Source: Lineus longissimus
Lineage: Eukaryota > Nemertea > Pilidiophora > Heteronemertea > Lineidae
Reading direction: 5' to 3'
DNA: 64,000 nucleotides
NCBI RefSeq assembly: GCF_910592395.1
Contig: NC_088317.1
Location: forward strand, 1,302,001 to 1,366,000
The notes beneath the pieces were generated by a model. It ran no database searches, was not told the DNA's origin, and saw only the letters and a list, made by a program, of their open reading frames with translations. Position numbers and translations under genes: made by a program. Positions 13,901 to 26,577 of this stretch are shown piece by piece; within the stretch, counting starts at the first letter, position 1; each line of letters starts with the position of its first letter.

Positions 13901-16275
13901 ATTCTATTATGAAGAATGATATAAATCTGTACGATCAGAAGATGTTTTGGAACCGAGTCAACTTGCGGGAAGGTTTTCACTACACCAGTACCAAGACGGC
14001 TGATCCCTATGGTGTCTGCTGGGAACAGAAGGTCTCAGGTTCAAACCCCGTTGATAGCTCTTTCCAATGCAACCAGTTGGTTGGCCGCTGGCTGGAAATA
14101 ATGAGAACTGTAGTGTACTGTATTACTGGTATAGTGCGTACGTGATTGTGATTTTGGAGCTCTATCAGTGTTATTATCTTCCTTCAGGCGGTCGTGATAC
14201 AGCAGGACTTGGTGGTGTAGGTGGTCCGTACCGCCTTGACGGTGGCAACCCTGTCCATCAAGTGTCCGATGAGGCCAAAGCAGCAGTGCCCCTTGAGGTT
14301 CAAAAAGCGGCGAGAGAGATGGCGCAGAAAGCTTTCAAACAGCGCATGAAGGAGATCCAGATGAGTGAATACGATGCTGACATCTACGAACAGTACGCTG
14401 GCAGTGTCAGGCGCCAGGTCCAAGCCTTGAGGGTCATACTTGACAGCCTTCATGTAAGTTATAGATACTGCAAATAGGATTTTCATGACATGATGTAGGA
14501 CTGATGTCCTTAAATACAAGAGAGGGCAACAGAGAGTACATCACATCACTAAAGCAGGGTAACTGCATCGGTTGTAAACAAGATTTCATCAGACAAGTTG
14601 CTATACATACATGTATTGTGTTCTTTGAAAATGGTCACTCACTACACAGAGGACCAAGGATGGTGATTGAAATGAACTTGATACAGCCATTTGTGTCAAA
14701 TTAATGTCATGTTCTTCACTTCAGGCCAAGGGTAAGGAGCGTCAGTGGGTGAAACATCAGACTGATGGTGACTTGGATGATGCCAAGCTGATTGAGGGTA
14801 TCACAGGGGAGAGAGGCATCTATAAGAAGAGAGCGGAATTGGACCCAGAGGTGAGTTCACACAGTTGAGTTGCAAACTGAATTCTATTGCTTATTGCTTA
14901 CTGGTCCAGTCAGTGCTATATTTGAGAAACAAAGTTAGTTTGATAATCACAGCTTAATAGAACTGGGTCTGTCTGTCTTCAAAGCAGCTATGAACCATTG
15001 TCACTGTCAAAGATCTCACAGAGGCACTTTGGGTTATCAAGGAGCTGCTCATACATGCCCTATGTATCGTCACTTGAGCTCAACATGGAATGGCAAAGCG
15101 TCAACCAAACCCTTGGATTGTGAGTGTCGGTTCCCAAGAGAAAGGGCTACTAAACATATAACTCATCTCCCCATTTGCAGCTTGGCAGTCCTCAACAGAA
15201 ACCCAAACGACTGAAGCTGGTCGTGGATGTGTCGGGGAGCATGTATCGCTTCAACAGCCATGATGGCCGCCTGGAGCGAGAGATGGAAGCCATTTTGATG
15301 GTCATGGAAGCATTCGAGAAATATGAACATAAGTTCAAGTACGACATTGTCGGACATTCTGGAGATGATTTTGATGTCAAGTTTGTCAAACCTGAGAAGG
15401 TTCCTGCAAATAACAAAGAACGGCTTGATATTCTGAGGGTGAGTTATTGCAAACTGTCTTCTGTTCACTCCAGGTGTCTCTGGTTGGACAGGCAATCGGT
15501 GGAGTCTCTGGGCCTGGTCTGATGCAGTAAGAACAGGGTTGAACATGTTGGTGATTAAGTGGCCAGCCATTGCTAGTCTATCTGAAGCACAACCAAAGAC
15601 GAAAGATTGCAGGCCATGAAAAATATTAAATCCAATGCAGGCTTTAGGTGTTATTACACAATTGCACACCTTTGTGATCATGCCTCTCCTCTGTTTACAG
15701 ATGATGCATGCCCATTCTCAGTTCTGTTGGAGCGGAGACCACACAATCCACGCCACAAAACACGCCATTGAGTCCATAGCAAAGGAGGAAGCAGATGAGC
15801 GGTTCGTTATCATCCTCAGCGATGCAAACTTTGACCGATACGGAATTCCTCCAAAGAAATTTGCCGAGATACTGACGTCGGATGAAGAAGTGAATGCTTA
15901 TGCTATCTTCATTGGTTCACTAGGTGACCAGGCAACAAGGTGGGTAAAACCGTATGACTGATGAGAACAAGTTGCTTCAAAATCAAGCTCCTCTTTGACT
16001 CGCATCCAAATCTCCTCAGAGATTGTGACCATGAAACATCCTCTGTCAGTCCAGGCTGTAAAACAAATAGCCAACTGAAGCAAGTCCAATGATAATCAAT
16101 GTGCCACAGAGTTTTCTTTGCTGTCCTTATAGAAGGAATATTCTCATGGTGTCCCATCTCTTTCAGGTTGAGTAAGCAACTGCCCTCTGGCAAGGCATTT
16201 GTCTGTCTCGACACAAAGACCATTCCTCAGATTCTGCAACAGATCTTCACTGCTTCTCTGTTGTCCACTAGATGA
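1935..16275 (+). CDS. VWA8: VWA8, von Willebrand factor A domain protein 8 (5' incomplete)
   Basis: VWA8 is a large mitochondrial-matrix-facing AAA+ ATPase with a C-terminal VWA domain. The coding exons join in perfect phase to about 1,852 codons; the human protein has about 1,905. Exons: 1935-2015, 2298-2539, 2760-3142, 3326-3434, 3659-3763, 4064-4186, 4293-4421, 4781-5302, 5528-5602, 5792-6020, 6243-6574, 6857-6992, 7298-7417, 7550-7755, 8133-8284, 8817-8928, 9114-9252, 9571-9788, 9960-10076, 11324-11394, 11848-12047, 12380-12528, 12670-12871, 13008-13089, 13371-13575, 13774-13894, 14188-14453, 14725-14850, 15181-15438, 15701-15939, 16167-16275. Visible motifs are a lysine-less first P-loop GSPGPLRR, Walker A GPRGCGKS and GNQGVGKNK, Walker B HILVVDEAD, a Gly-rich linker GGNTWAGG...GGRDTAGLGG, and the VWA MIDAS DVSGSM. 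The start exon is not identified. AATAAA signals lie at 16571 and 16746. Confidence 0.96.
10380..10425. repeat. CA-rich microsatellite in a VWA8 intron
   Basis: Imperfect (CA)n/CACACC run inside the 1.2-kb intron between 10076 and 11324. No coding potential. Confidence 0.7.
11503..11781. mobile_element. Fold-back (MITE-like) element in a VWA8 intron
   Basis: The element begins TTAACACCTTCAGCGCTGAA and ends with the reverse complement. The two arms are about 125 bp each, near-perfect complements, separated by about 25 bp around 11640-11665. It carries no reading frame. The size, long terminal inverted repeats and intronic location suit a non-autonomous DNA transposon of fold-back type. A TA or TTAA target duplication is possible but not certain. 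Confidence 0.75.
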
Positions 16276-16392
16276 TGAAAGACTCTGTTGTCCACTAGAT
16301 GATGAAAGACTGTTGTCCACTAGATGATGAAAGACTCTGTTGTCCACTAGATGATGAAAGACTCTGTTGTCCACTAGATGATAAAAGACTCT
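16261..16392 (+). repeat. 27-bp minisatellite overlapping the VWA8 stop codon
   Basis: Five copies of a 25-27-bp unit beginning TTGTCCACTAGATGATGAAA. The VWA8 stop TGA (16273-16275) lies inside the first unit, so the last five codons of VWA8 are repeat-derived. Confidence 0.85.
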
Positions 16393-17215
16393 CAGCAGAA
16401 ATCGAAAAAGTTTGATTCAGATTATGGATTGAACAATCATGTGTCAAGGACGAACTTCCATGTCAGTGTATGTTCATGAAAGGGGATTTAGATACATCTG
16501 ATCTCTTCCTTGAGATGACTCAAGGTGATATTGTTATGACAGTTTTTGGAAATGACAGTTATGGACAATGAATAAATGATAATAGAATTCAGATTAACCG
16601 GCGAACTGCACGAATGAGGAGTCCTTCATCATGATTTCACAACTTTGATGGTTGTGAGCAGAGGTAAGATAAGTGAGTGTCCATGATGCTGTCAAGGGAA
16701 ATTTCGATTAAATGCTCAGGAATATTGTGTATATCTCTAAATCTGAATAAATTATAAAAAATGATATCACATTTTTGTGTCGTATATACAAAATGTCAAA
16801 TATGAGGTACTGTTTCACCACTTTGCCTTACTTACTATGATGTCACATCCCAATCCAGAGACGGGCCAGCAATTGCCTAGTACACAACCAGCTGCTACAA
16901 TGGCATCACCAATCAACTACCAACTCCTTGATGAGATCATATACAAAGGGACTTTACAATCGTCTGGAAGAATAGCTTGGGACTATTAGAACAGGGGACT
17001 AAATCTACTTGCACACTAGCTAAAGTTCGAGACGGTCCCAATTCACAAGTGGAAGACAACCTTTACCTTGTAACGACAACAACAACGTAGTGTATTTTCT
17101 GTACATTCACAAAAAATACACATTTGATTTTTCCAACATTTCCTGGTCAAAATATTCCTCTTCTTCGCTTCAGTTTCGACCCAAATGATTTGTTTCTTGT
17201 CCAGTAATTGACAAG
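16276..17215. other. VWA8 3' UTR and intergenic/5' leader of the next gene
   Basis: After the minisatellite there are AATAAA signals at 16571 and 16746, so the VWA8 transcript probably ends near 16.6-16.8 kb. The next gene has an acceptor (TTTCTTGTCCAG) at 17204, 11 nt before its ATG, which implies a non-coding first exon somewhere in 16.8-17.1 kb. No convincing ORF was seen here. Confidence 0.55.
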
Positions 17216-20200
17216 ATGACTCTTGGGTATGTGACGTTGGATGTTGGTGACCAGGTAAGTCTAGGAAAGCAGGAGATGGGCCAAGAAAAGCACAAAAACA
17301 TGAAAGGAATGGAAAACTAACTCGATACTGAGTACTCCAGTAAGATAGTAGATATTTGTTTTCCTGTTGTATCAAGTGATTTGAGTAGCTGTCGTTCATT
17401 TTCTAGGCCTTGATCTATGATGTGAACGGAAGAGCTCGGATCGAAGATGGACCTAAAAGGGTAAGTCCTAAGTGAGTGTATCTGTAACGTTGCGTGATAT
17501 TTTATCGCCACATCGTGAGACGAGTGTGCGTTATAACTTATATTGCCACTTTGTAATTGGAATTAATTTCATGACATAAATGGCGTTGTATCATAATGCA
17601 GAAGAGGTGATACTATTGTAGAGTGACGGGAGGTTTATTCAAAATACAATTTGTCTGTCTGTATTCCAGATCTTCCTGTTTCGTGAGAAGTATCAACTGT
17701 TGATGCGTTTCTCAGCTGATCAGAACCAATACCTGCGAGTGCGTTATCGGGACGGCAAAGTGGAGCACATTCCTGGGTAAGAATTCTCTATAGCTGCTTG
17801 GTGACTGCTGACAAGTGTTGAGGTCCCATTGATATTACAATACAAGCTATGTCGGAGGCGGAAGTGAAGCTGAAGAGGTGGAAGTGAAGCTGACCCTGAT
17901 TTAGAGGATGGTAACACTCCTTTTCCTGACTTGATAGTTGTGAAGGTCAGACCGGAGATTGCAAGATCTGTGGCCTAACTTTCTTGTTTTGTGATGCAGA
18001 GTGTGTCCATATTCATGTTATTGAAAGCCCTATCAGGACAAAGTGGTTTTTCTGTACTTCCAATGTTGTATTAACCTTTTTATGTTCTCCCCTTTGTAGA
18101 CCATGCTCCATGTTCCGCAACCCTCTCAAACACCAGAGCATCGAAAACAAACAAGGAATCTCATTGGACGCTAACGAGCTTGTCGTCGTTTATAAACAGG
18201 ATGAGAAGTCAAAGGAAGTGTCACGTTCCACGGTGTACGGACCAACATTATTCACTCCCAAGTCTAATGAATGGCAAGTATTTGTTTAGGACTGAAGGAG
18301 ATCAATCTGGGTTGACAGATTTTTGGCATCTCTTCTTAAAAATCTCCTGACAAGAATAAGTGGAGACTCTTTGAATGATACCATTCGACCTGGCTGTTTG
18401 AAATTTACTTGATGCAGGGCAGGTATTACTAAGAAGCAGTGCTTGTTATCATTGGATCTCAGGTCAAATTTCTGGCCTGGTTGAGGCAGTTTCTTCCGGT
18501 AGTAGTCGAAATGATTAACATGTGTCACCATCTCCTCATTTTCTCTGCAGGTTGCATGACTTCAGTTGGCATGGGACGGACCCAGAGAACAAGACCAGGA
18601 AAGTGCCAGACTCCCTTCAGTTTACCAAACTACAAATCATTCCAGACCAGTTCTATTACAATGTATGTCTGTTTCATTTCTTATGAAAGTCTCAATTCAT
18701 GTTATACTCTGTATATTTCCTATGTAGTGAATTATTCTTCCAAACGAAAAGGACAAATGGGGGGGGGGGGTGAGACTGCCATCCTCAGTGCTGTTCAGTC
18801 TTGGAGAGAAAACGTCACTTTTGATTGTCCAGTCATTGTTATTGATGGTACTTAGTTTTATCATTCTTAGACATATTCCTTTGCTTCTTCAGGTTGATGA
18901 AGTGCGTACCTCAGATGATGCCTTGATGCGGGTCAAACTCATGTTGTTCTATGAGATCAAAGATGTTGAACGCATGCTTGCCACAACACAAGATCCAATT
19001 GCGGACTTCATAAATTGTGTCCAGGCAGATGTCATTGCGTTCGCATCTCAGCTCAGGTAAGCCAGACTTTTCATTTGTACAACTTTAAAGCCGGACAAAA
19101 GAAGAACAGATTCTATTGTGTTGTAATCTCAGAATGAGTTTGACAATGGTTTCAACTGCTTTTGTACTGGGCCCATTGAACAGTGTACTTTAAGCTGTAC
19201 ACCAAGCTGGACATTACAAGTCAACCAAGTGTGAAACAGACCTTGTTCATCAGACCATGAAAGTTGGCCAGCATTCTAATTGACATTGCATAACAACTAT
19301 AATGAAAACTTGTGACCTGCTGTTTGCAAGTTTCTGTAATAAATCTTGTAAGTAAGAAGAGCATGTCGGACATCTTGACAGCTTTACTTGTTGTTTGCAG
19401 TTACCTAGAGTTCATTGAGAAGTCATCCAAGTTGAACGAGCTGGACAACTACCCCCAGTTAACCAGCTGTGCTAAGAGGATCGGCTATGAGGTATCCAAG
19501 GTTGTCTTTAGAGGTTATTTTGCCAGCGAGAAGCTGCAGAAGATGCATGATAGTGCGATTGAGAAACGTACGCAGTTGAAGATACAGGTAAGCTGATCGT
19601 GAAGGTGTCTGTTGAAACATAGCAATTTGAACAAACTGATTCTGGTAGTTTTGATAAAGTTATCTGGTATATCGAGGATATTTTCAAACTGAAGCCACGA
19701 TTCATTCTCATTAGAGTGAGTATGATGTGTATACGTATGTTATTTTCAGTATGAAACGGAGGAACAGAATCAGTTATTGACGGATATGAAGCTACAAAAC
19801 GAAGTGGAGAGGTCCGAGCTGGAGCAGACGATGCAGTTGGAAGAGTTGAAACATGTGCATTCCATGCAGCACTCCAAACTGGTTCACAAGCTGGCGCTGG
19901 ATAAACAGGAACAGGAGAATAGGATCAAGAGATTGGGGGCAACACATGTAGCACAACTGGAGGTGGGCATCTTTTTCAAGTCCGCCCCGCTTAGGCCATT
20001 TTGGTTGCCACTGAGATTGGACTTGAGTGGCGAAGTATGATGTGCGTTCTCGCCTGTCTGATGTCATGGAATGGCCAGTCAACTTTCTTCCTGATGTGAA
20101 GCCTGTCTTGACTCTGTCTCCAGTAACAGCCTGGAAATCATCTGCTTTATTGTAAATAAATACCTTTTGTTTGTTTTCAGAGTAAACGAGCAGTAAACAA

Positions 20201-20345
20201 GCAGACGCTTGATGAATATAAACGTCTGGGTGACCTTGGCCTCGACCTCAATGAGTACATCCTCAGTCAGCATCGAATACCAGAACGCACTGTCAAGATC
20301 GTTGCAGCAGAGGGCGCCACTAATTTGCACTTGCATCGGAACTAG
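17216..20345 (+). CDS. SPFH / major-vault-shoulder-like protein, 404 aa
   Basis: Nine coding exons join in phase: 17216-17254, 17407-17460, 17670-17776, 18100-18273, 18551-18662, 18893-19056, 19401-19587, 19750-19962, 20181-20345. The N-terminal part (about 1-165) has beta-rich segments ending in GP or IPGP turns that recall vault repeats. The middle (about 166-280, beginning VDEVRTSDDALMRVK and containing DPIADFI) resembles the SPFH/band-7 fold shared by stomatins and the MVP shoulder. A charged coiled coil rich in Glu, Lys and Gln follows (about 270-350). The protein has no signal peptide or transmembrane segment. I do not recognise a named orthologue and the family call is inference. The intron after 18273 uses a GC donor. 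AATAAA is at 21081. Confidence 0.8.
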
Positions 20346-21100
20346 TCGGGCTTTCTTGAGATTGCTGTGGTGGCCTACAATCTTGCGATGATGGCCTTGT
20401 GAAAAACTATGGGGTTGTAGCAGGTTTGGGGCTGCACTTACCTCGCTCTGTCTGCCATATGAAACCAGGGTGAGGTTGGACTGGAATACAAGGAAATGAA
20501 GACATCTTTGTCTTTTCAAAGTGACAAATACTCTTGTGCCACTATTATTTTATCTAAATATTTCATCTGTCATGTTTCAACATTCATTTTAAAGAGATAT
20601 TGTGCAAAATCTTATCCAAATCTATTACGTTGTCTGTGGTGCCCCCTTGTGAGATGTCCATGTGTACAATTTTTCAGGCCATGTTAATTTTCTCTCATTC
20701 TGTCTATGACATCGACATCTGTTGATCTTGCTTTATAAGTATTTACTTGTCAGATAAATTATCTCTGTGTGTAATCTTCATTGTATGTCAGTTGAAGTAT
20801 GTAAGACTCAAGCACTGACTGTAACCCATGTCAACCTATCGACTTTGTGCCAGTCATAAAGTAATGGGGGATCAAATCTTATCTGTGAATGAGGCCAGAT
20901 TTTCATTTCGTGGTCAAGTGCAATATCTTTCCTCTAGTCTTTCCAATTGAATTGGACTCCTTTTTCTCCTTGAATATTGATGGTCTTTTACAATGACCCT
21001 AGGTTGTGATGTACTGTATATTGTATCCCGCTGATTTAGTAATTTAAATGTAATTTGTACATTGAAGTATCTATCTAAAGAATAAAACAACATTCTAATT
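20346..21100 (+). other. 3' UTR of the SPFH/vault-like gene
   Basis: AT-rich sequence without a reading frame, ending with AATAAA at 21081-21086. This gives a 3' UTR of about 740 nt. Nothing else was recognised. Confidence 0.6.
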
Positions 21101-21189
21101 ACCCAGGTGTTCTCTTGAGGTTCTTGAGAAGGCAGTCACACCTGGCCATAGAGAGCAGCTAAAGTCACCTATTCCCCAACTTACCAACA

Positions 21190-21900
21190 AGGTGAGAAAG
21201 ATTAGACGGTCTCAACCAAACAAACTCGTGAATTGGACTGATTCGTAAAGTCACAACCTGTCCGAATCAGACCTGGCAGCTCCACCGTCACACCAATATG
21301 GTGAAAGAGTTCAAACTGTCATTACCATACCAAATCGGACCTGAGAAGGTGACAACCAGGCTAAATCGGACCTGCCTGTACTCCATCGCCTTGCCACTCA
21401 CGGTGAGATAGATGAGATGGTCACAGGCAGGCTGAGTCGGACCTGGTCACTTCTTCAGCCAACAACCCAAGACGGTCCTTGAGACACGTGGCGCTGTGCC
21501 TCTGCCAATCAGCGTCTTGTCACTCATAGTGAGAGAGATGAGACAGTAACAACAAGGCTGAAACGGACCAAGCAGCTCCACCGTCAAACACTGGGGGAGC
21601 TTGTCTTGCCATAACGATGAGACAGTTACAACCAGACCGAAACTCATCTGGCTGTGCCCATGCAGTGGGATTGTCTCAACTTTCCTTGTTTGATAGACGA
21701 TGGAGTTGCCATGTAACAACTGGCTGTAATCGAACCTGCCTTCTCCTACGTCTTGTCACTCACAGTGAGAGTGATTAGACAGACAAAACATCCAGGTCGA
21801 TTGGACCTGGCTGCTTCACCGTCTTGTCACTCACAGTGAGAGAGATGAGAGTCACACCCAGGCTGAATCGCACCTGGCAGCTTCATCGTCTTGTAAGCAC
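21190..21900. repeat. Degenerate tandem repeat array, arm 1
   Basis: Roughly 60-95-bp units share a core of the type GTGAGAGAGATGAGACAGTC, then ACAACCAGGCTGAATCGGACCTGG and CAGCTTCACCGTC. The units vary in length and sequence. The same unit, reverse-complemented, forms the array at 48230-49010. Confidence 0.8.
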
Positions 21901-21959
21901 AGTGAGAGATGGGATGTAGCCCAACTGGAACAGCATCAGAGCACTTCTGCCTCAGGGCT

Positions 21960-22410
21960 TCGGTCTCACTGTGCTGTTGAAGACAGTCTCAACCTGGCAA
22001 TAAGGACAGCACAAGTAACCTTCTAGGATGTAGCCCACCTTTTACAGCATGAGGACACTTATGCCTCAGGAGAGCTTCGGTCTCGCTCTGCTCTTGAAGA
22101 CAGTCACAACCTGGCGATAGAGATAGCTCCTTGGTTGGGGAGAGCATGAGGACATTTCTGCCTCAGGAGAGCATCTGTCTCGCTCTGCTCTTTAGGACAG
22201 TCGCAACCTGGCGATAGAGATAGCTCCTTGGTTGGGGGCAGCACGAGGACACTTATGCCTCAGGAGAGCTTCGGTCTCGCTCTGCTCTTGAAGACAGTCA
22301 CAACCTGGCGATAGAGATAGCTCCTTGGTTTGGGAGAGCATGAGGACATTTCTGCCTCAGGAGAGCATCTGTCTCGCTCTGCTCTTTAGGACAGTCGCAA
22401 CCTGGCAACA
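21960..22410. repeat. 97-bp tandem repeat array
   Basis: About 4.5 copies of a 97-bp unit. The marker CCTCAGGAGAG recurs at about 22064, 22161, 22258 and 22355. Each unit holds GACAGTCACAACCTGG, a motif shared with the adjacent array, so the two may have a common origin. Confidence 0.85.
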
Positions 22411-23008
22411 AGGTCAGCTCAAGCAGCATATCAGGACTCTTCACCTTCTTTCTTACTGTGTTCTGGTCTCTGCATTGAAGACCAGCCCCGTATCCAAGCA
22501 CCCTCGCCAGTTTGGTTTGAGGATGGAGACCACAACTTTCCATACATGCCAGAGGTACAGACATCCAAAATATCAGAATGACCAAAGGGTTGTTCGGTGG
22601 TTGATAGAACATTTATTATGGCTAAGATATTCAACATAGACAATTCGACGAATAACAATAACAACGAGAAAAAGCCACAATAGAGTGTCCCTCTCTACTG
22701 AGAGTACTTGAGTATAAGATTCTTGACTAATATATATGTAGGTCACCTCTGCGATTGTGGTCTGTTCGATTCTGGGCTGCGTCACATCCTCATGTGATAG
22801 AGAGCACGTCTCCCTCTGACAATACAATTCCTCCTGGGATTTCTCCTACATAACACTTCATCACCTGATACTGTATATTCAGCTCACCAATTTGCAAGCG
22901 AGTCCTTAGCTCTAAAAGTCAATATTTTAAAAGCACACACAGGCAGCGCAAGTTCACAGGAGAACATCCACGTTCAACAGGTCACCAGAATTGCTGCCAG
23001 TAGAAGTC

Positions 23009-26000
23009 CTAGGCAGTTCCTCTCGTTTCGAAAGCCGTCAGCAGGCTGTCATCAGCACCGTTTTCAAGGACTTTGTCCAGTACAGGAAGATATCTGCAAA
23101 AGGATTGGAGTCACATATGACCGACGATGTCTTTACTCTGTCACAACCACCAAGTTATAGCCTACTAACAATGTCTTTACTTCGTCTCAAAGACCAAGTT
23201 TTGTCTCTCACATTACAACCCATTAACTCTGTCTTTACCCTGTCACAACCAGCAAGTTAAATCTCTCACATCACATCCTACTAACTACGTCTTTACTCTG
23301 TCGCAACCACCCTGGCATAGCAACCAGGTACAAGGTCAGTTTAACATCTTATTCAAAGGACTCGTAACTTACTCTGCTATCTGTTTATCTAGCCAGTCCT
23401 TGTGGCAGAATCCCTTCACCCATGAGTCAGGAAGCTTTGAGACTCCTAACTTACATCCCAGCATTGCACCCGCTACAGCACCATTCGTGTCAGCATCACC
23501 TGCCTGGAAAGACAACAACAAATCAGCTGTCAGAGTGATGCTGTGGTAAGTCGATTGTTTGAAATCAACATCAAGACTGTGAGTTTGACCTCCTATCATA
23601 GAACGACTTTGTGTGACTGAGAGGGCATCTCTCTTACAGAGAGGGTTTCCCTATGTAGTCTTTAGTTTCTTGATTCACTGTCTAAATTGCCCCAAACCAA
23701 GGACTAAAGTGTGTTGTGATTTCTTTAGTTGTCTGCTTTTTACCCACCTCCATAACCAGAGCCTGAAGAGCCTTCCTGAAGTCCTTCTGCCTCAGTGCCC
23801 AGAAGCCACTCCCCATACACTTGTAGCAGTAACCAATCTTCTTATACTCCTCCAGGTTTAATACATCAAGATTCTTGGCATACATGTGGAAGCGGAGTTC
23901 CTCAATCTGAAAATGAAGACATTATGTCTTAAGGTTGTAACAATTGTCTTTAGTTTGTGTCAATTATCGATTGTGACAACTTTCTGCTGTGACAATTGTC
24001 TTTAGCTTGTGTTGATCATCGATTGGGACAACTGTCTTTAAGTTGTGACAACTGTCCTTTGGCAGTATGTGACACACATCTTTACCTAATCTCTCACATG
24101 CAAGAGACTATTCCCAGGAGCCTTCAGTCATTGTCAGGACTGCACTTGCATAGTAGTAGTGTAATACTCACTTAACACACAACCTCAATGCCAAACCCAA
24201 AATCGAAATACTGAGGAAATGTCGAGCCTACCTGCTCTGGTTCGGTCAAGCATTCCTTGGCATAGTTATAACTGTCTGCGATCACCGCCTCAACATTGAT
24301 CTTTCCCTCTTTCTTCATGTGTTTCTTTTGTCCCTGTAGCATCATGGCAATCGCCGTGGTTACTGCAACGCAAGATGCTTGGCATCTGGAATGTTCAAGA
24401 TGACAATGCAATATCAGATAATGCAATATCAGATAGACAGGCCAAGTTGGCTCATATGAAATCATACATAAGGTAAGGATCATCCATACTGAAGGACAAC
24501 ACGATGCAGGGGATGAATAAACTCGATGCAGAAACTGGCCGATGTTGAACTTGAAACCTACCTTGGGTCATAATGGGTTGTCCTACAGATCTCTTTAGTG
24601 TTGCTGATAACCTTGTCCATATCCCTGTAGTCATGGATACCCAGGATGGACGTGCGCATGACGCTACCATTGGGGGCAACAAAACGGCCTGTTTGTATCC
24701 AGATAGATTCGGCTGCCTGAAGATAAAAGGGCTCATAATTACTTCACAAGTGTGCTCACCTGACAAATAAGCTCACACAAATCTCTCTCTGATAAATCCA
24801 TATATCTTCTCCATGGAATTTTCCTCTGCTTGTGATAAAAGAACTCTACAAAAGTTGAAGCTGGGGTCCAGGATATGAACGTGGCATCTCTGCTAAACAC
24901 AATAGTCATTTTTACATACCTCGCAAGGTGCTGCATCAAACTTCTCATGACTGAGGACACCAAGAGTCGTCGCCCCAATTCCCATGCCTCCAAAGTCACC
25001 CAACTCCTCAAAACCTTCCATCATCCATTTCTTTATTCTGCTGCCAAAGTCTACTGGATTTGCCTGAAGGATAAAGACATAATCATTTCTGTCCTGCAGT
25101 GGTCTCCCGAGACTTTCTTTGAACACGTTCAGAGTGGTGATTGTGACAATTGCCCCAAACTTCAACCCAGAGAACTCTAATGTGAACTTGCCCATCTAAG
25201 GCCACGAGACCTCGCCCTTCTGGTTGCGACTATGTCCTCAATAGGGATTGCATGGAAATCACAATCAGAGAATCTCTCCGTGTATGATCAAGATGATTCA
25301 GGTGCAGGTTTTGTAAGCCTATACAGTACATATTCAAGGCCAAATACCACCAAGACATCGCTGAAAAATGTGTTTTTCATGCAGATTTGGGTCCTTTCGG
25401 GACGGAGAGAGGTGTCCTGCCCCCCCCCCCAAAGTTAAATGCAGCCCTCACACTACCACAGTTATCCTGAGATACTTCCTACAATTGAAGATACATTATT
25501 CTCCCTTAGTACCTGACGACACTTTGTACAAGATAGTTCAATCACCTTTCCATCATTGTCTCGGAGTGATTGCATGATGAGGATCATCTGGTCCGAGTCG
25601 TCCGTCCAGTCGCCCGTCTCCCAGCGTTGCCGATGCATATCGGGAACCTTCTGTTCGTATTCAAGCTTCTTGAATTTCCCATAATTCTGAAAAAGCAATG
25701 TTGTACGAGAATAGTGAATCTGGTCTGCTAGAAAGGCCACTATAGCTATTTGTTTTTCAACAGAAGACAATGTCACAACCTCCCTCATGGAAATATGGGG
25801 GAGGCCCGGACACACTTTCTGGTACCATTGCACATCTTCTGATGTTGATGGTGTCCAAAATGAAATGCTCTCCTATGCATATGTCATAAGCCTGTTTCCA
25901 CAGGCAATTTGTGAACAACCATTATTTCAAGTTACCTGGTTTGCCACCTCCTTATTCATAAACTCTGTCAACAACCCAATTGCATCACCGGCACAGTTCC

Positions 26001-26577
26001 CATATATGGTCCCAAGAATGCGTTCAAGGGTTACCTGAAATGGAAAAGAATGGGTTAATGGGTGTGTATATGCTTCTCAGGCTGACAACAGACTACTAAT
26101 AACTACTAGGTTGGCTACCAGAAGGAATTTAGTAACAAAAAGAATGTAGGTTGCCCAAGGCCCAGCAATTACACCGACTAACAGTTACAACATAGTAAAG
26201 TGCGTTTAATACCCATGGTCCAACACCCATGTAGTAAAATGGTTTGCACAAGGACTCAGACCCTAACACTGAAAAATGAACATCTCTTGCCAAAGAATTA
26301 TGACCTATACAAAAGTGTTTTGATCAAGGACAACAACATACCCGTGGCTCAATTGCAGAATCCCAGACAAATTCCCCGAAAATGACCATCACTTCCAAAA
26401 TGTTCTATAGGGGCTTAGCTAACCCTAACCAAAACCTCTCTTTGAAGCATTTGTCAGGGATTCTGCAATCAAGCCGACTGGGCAAAGTGTGTTGCTCAAG
26501 TCTCAAGCATAGCATCCCCGGGAAAGTGTCTTGCCCAAGATTACCTTGGCGTGATGAGAGGCTGACATTGCCGCCAT
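23009..26577 (-). CDS. ADP-ribosylglycohydrolase family protein, copy A, 366 aa
   Basis: Members of this family (ADP-ribosylglycohydrolase fold, two Mg2+ ions) remove ADP-ribose from proteins or related substrates. Nine exons on the minus strand in order: 26577-26545 (ATG), 26034-25936, 25686-25546, 25063-24920, 24716-24562, 24385-24232, 23906-23748, 23503-23373, 23093-23009 (TAG). All junctions agree in phase. Metal-site motifs are visible: GNCAGDAIG (23-31), GDWTDDSD (69-76), PNGSVMR (154-160) and GDADTN (297-302). There is no signal peptide, so it is probably cytosolic or nuclear. The sequence is not clearly ARH1 or ARH3, and the substrate is unknown. It is the downstream member of a tandem pair with copy B. 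A minus-strand AATAAA lies at 22612-22617. Confidence 0.92.
23110..23330. repeat. Short tandem repeat in the last intron of copy A
   Basis: Three or four imperfect ~60-bp units contain GTCTTTACTCTGTCACAACC followed by AAGTTA and CCTACTAAC. They are intronic, between 23093 and 23373. Confidence 0.65.

Noticed and set aside
17216-20345. Calling this gene MVP (major vault protein)
   Set aside because: It is less than half the usual MVP length, and I cannot match the sequence to MVP repeats with confidence; only the general layout is similar.
21100-22560. CRISPR-like array
   Set aside because: The units are long, degenerate and without unique spacers, and the genome is animal.
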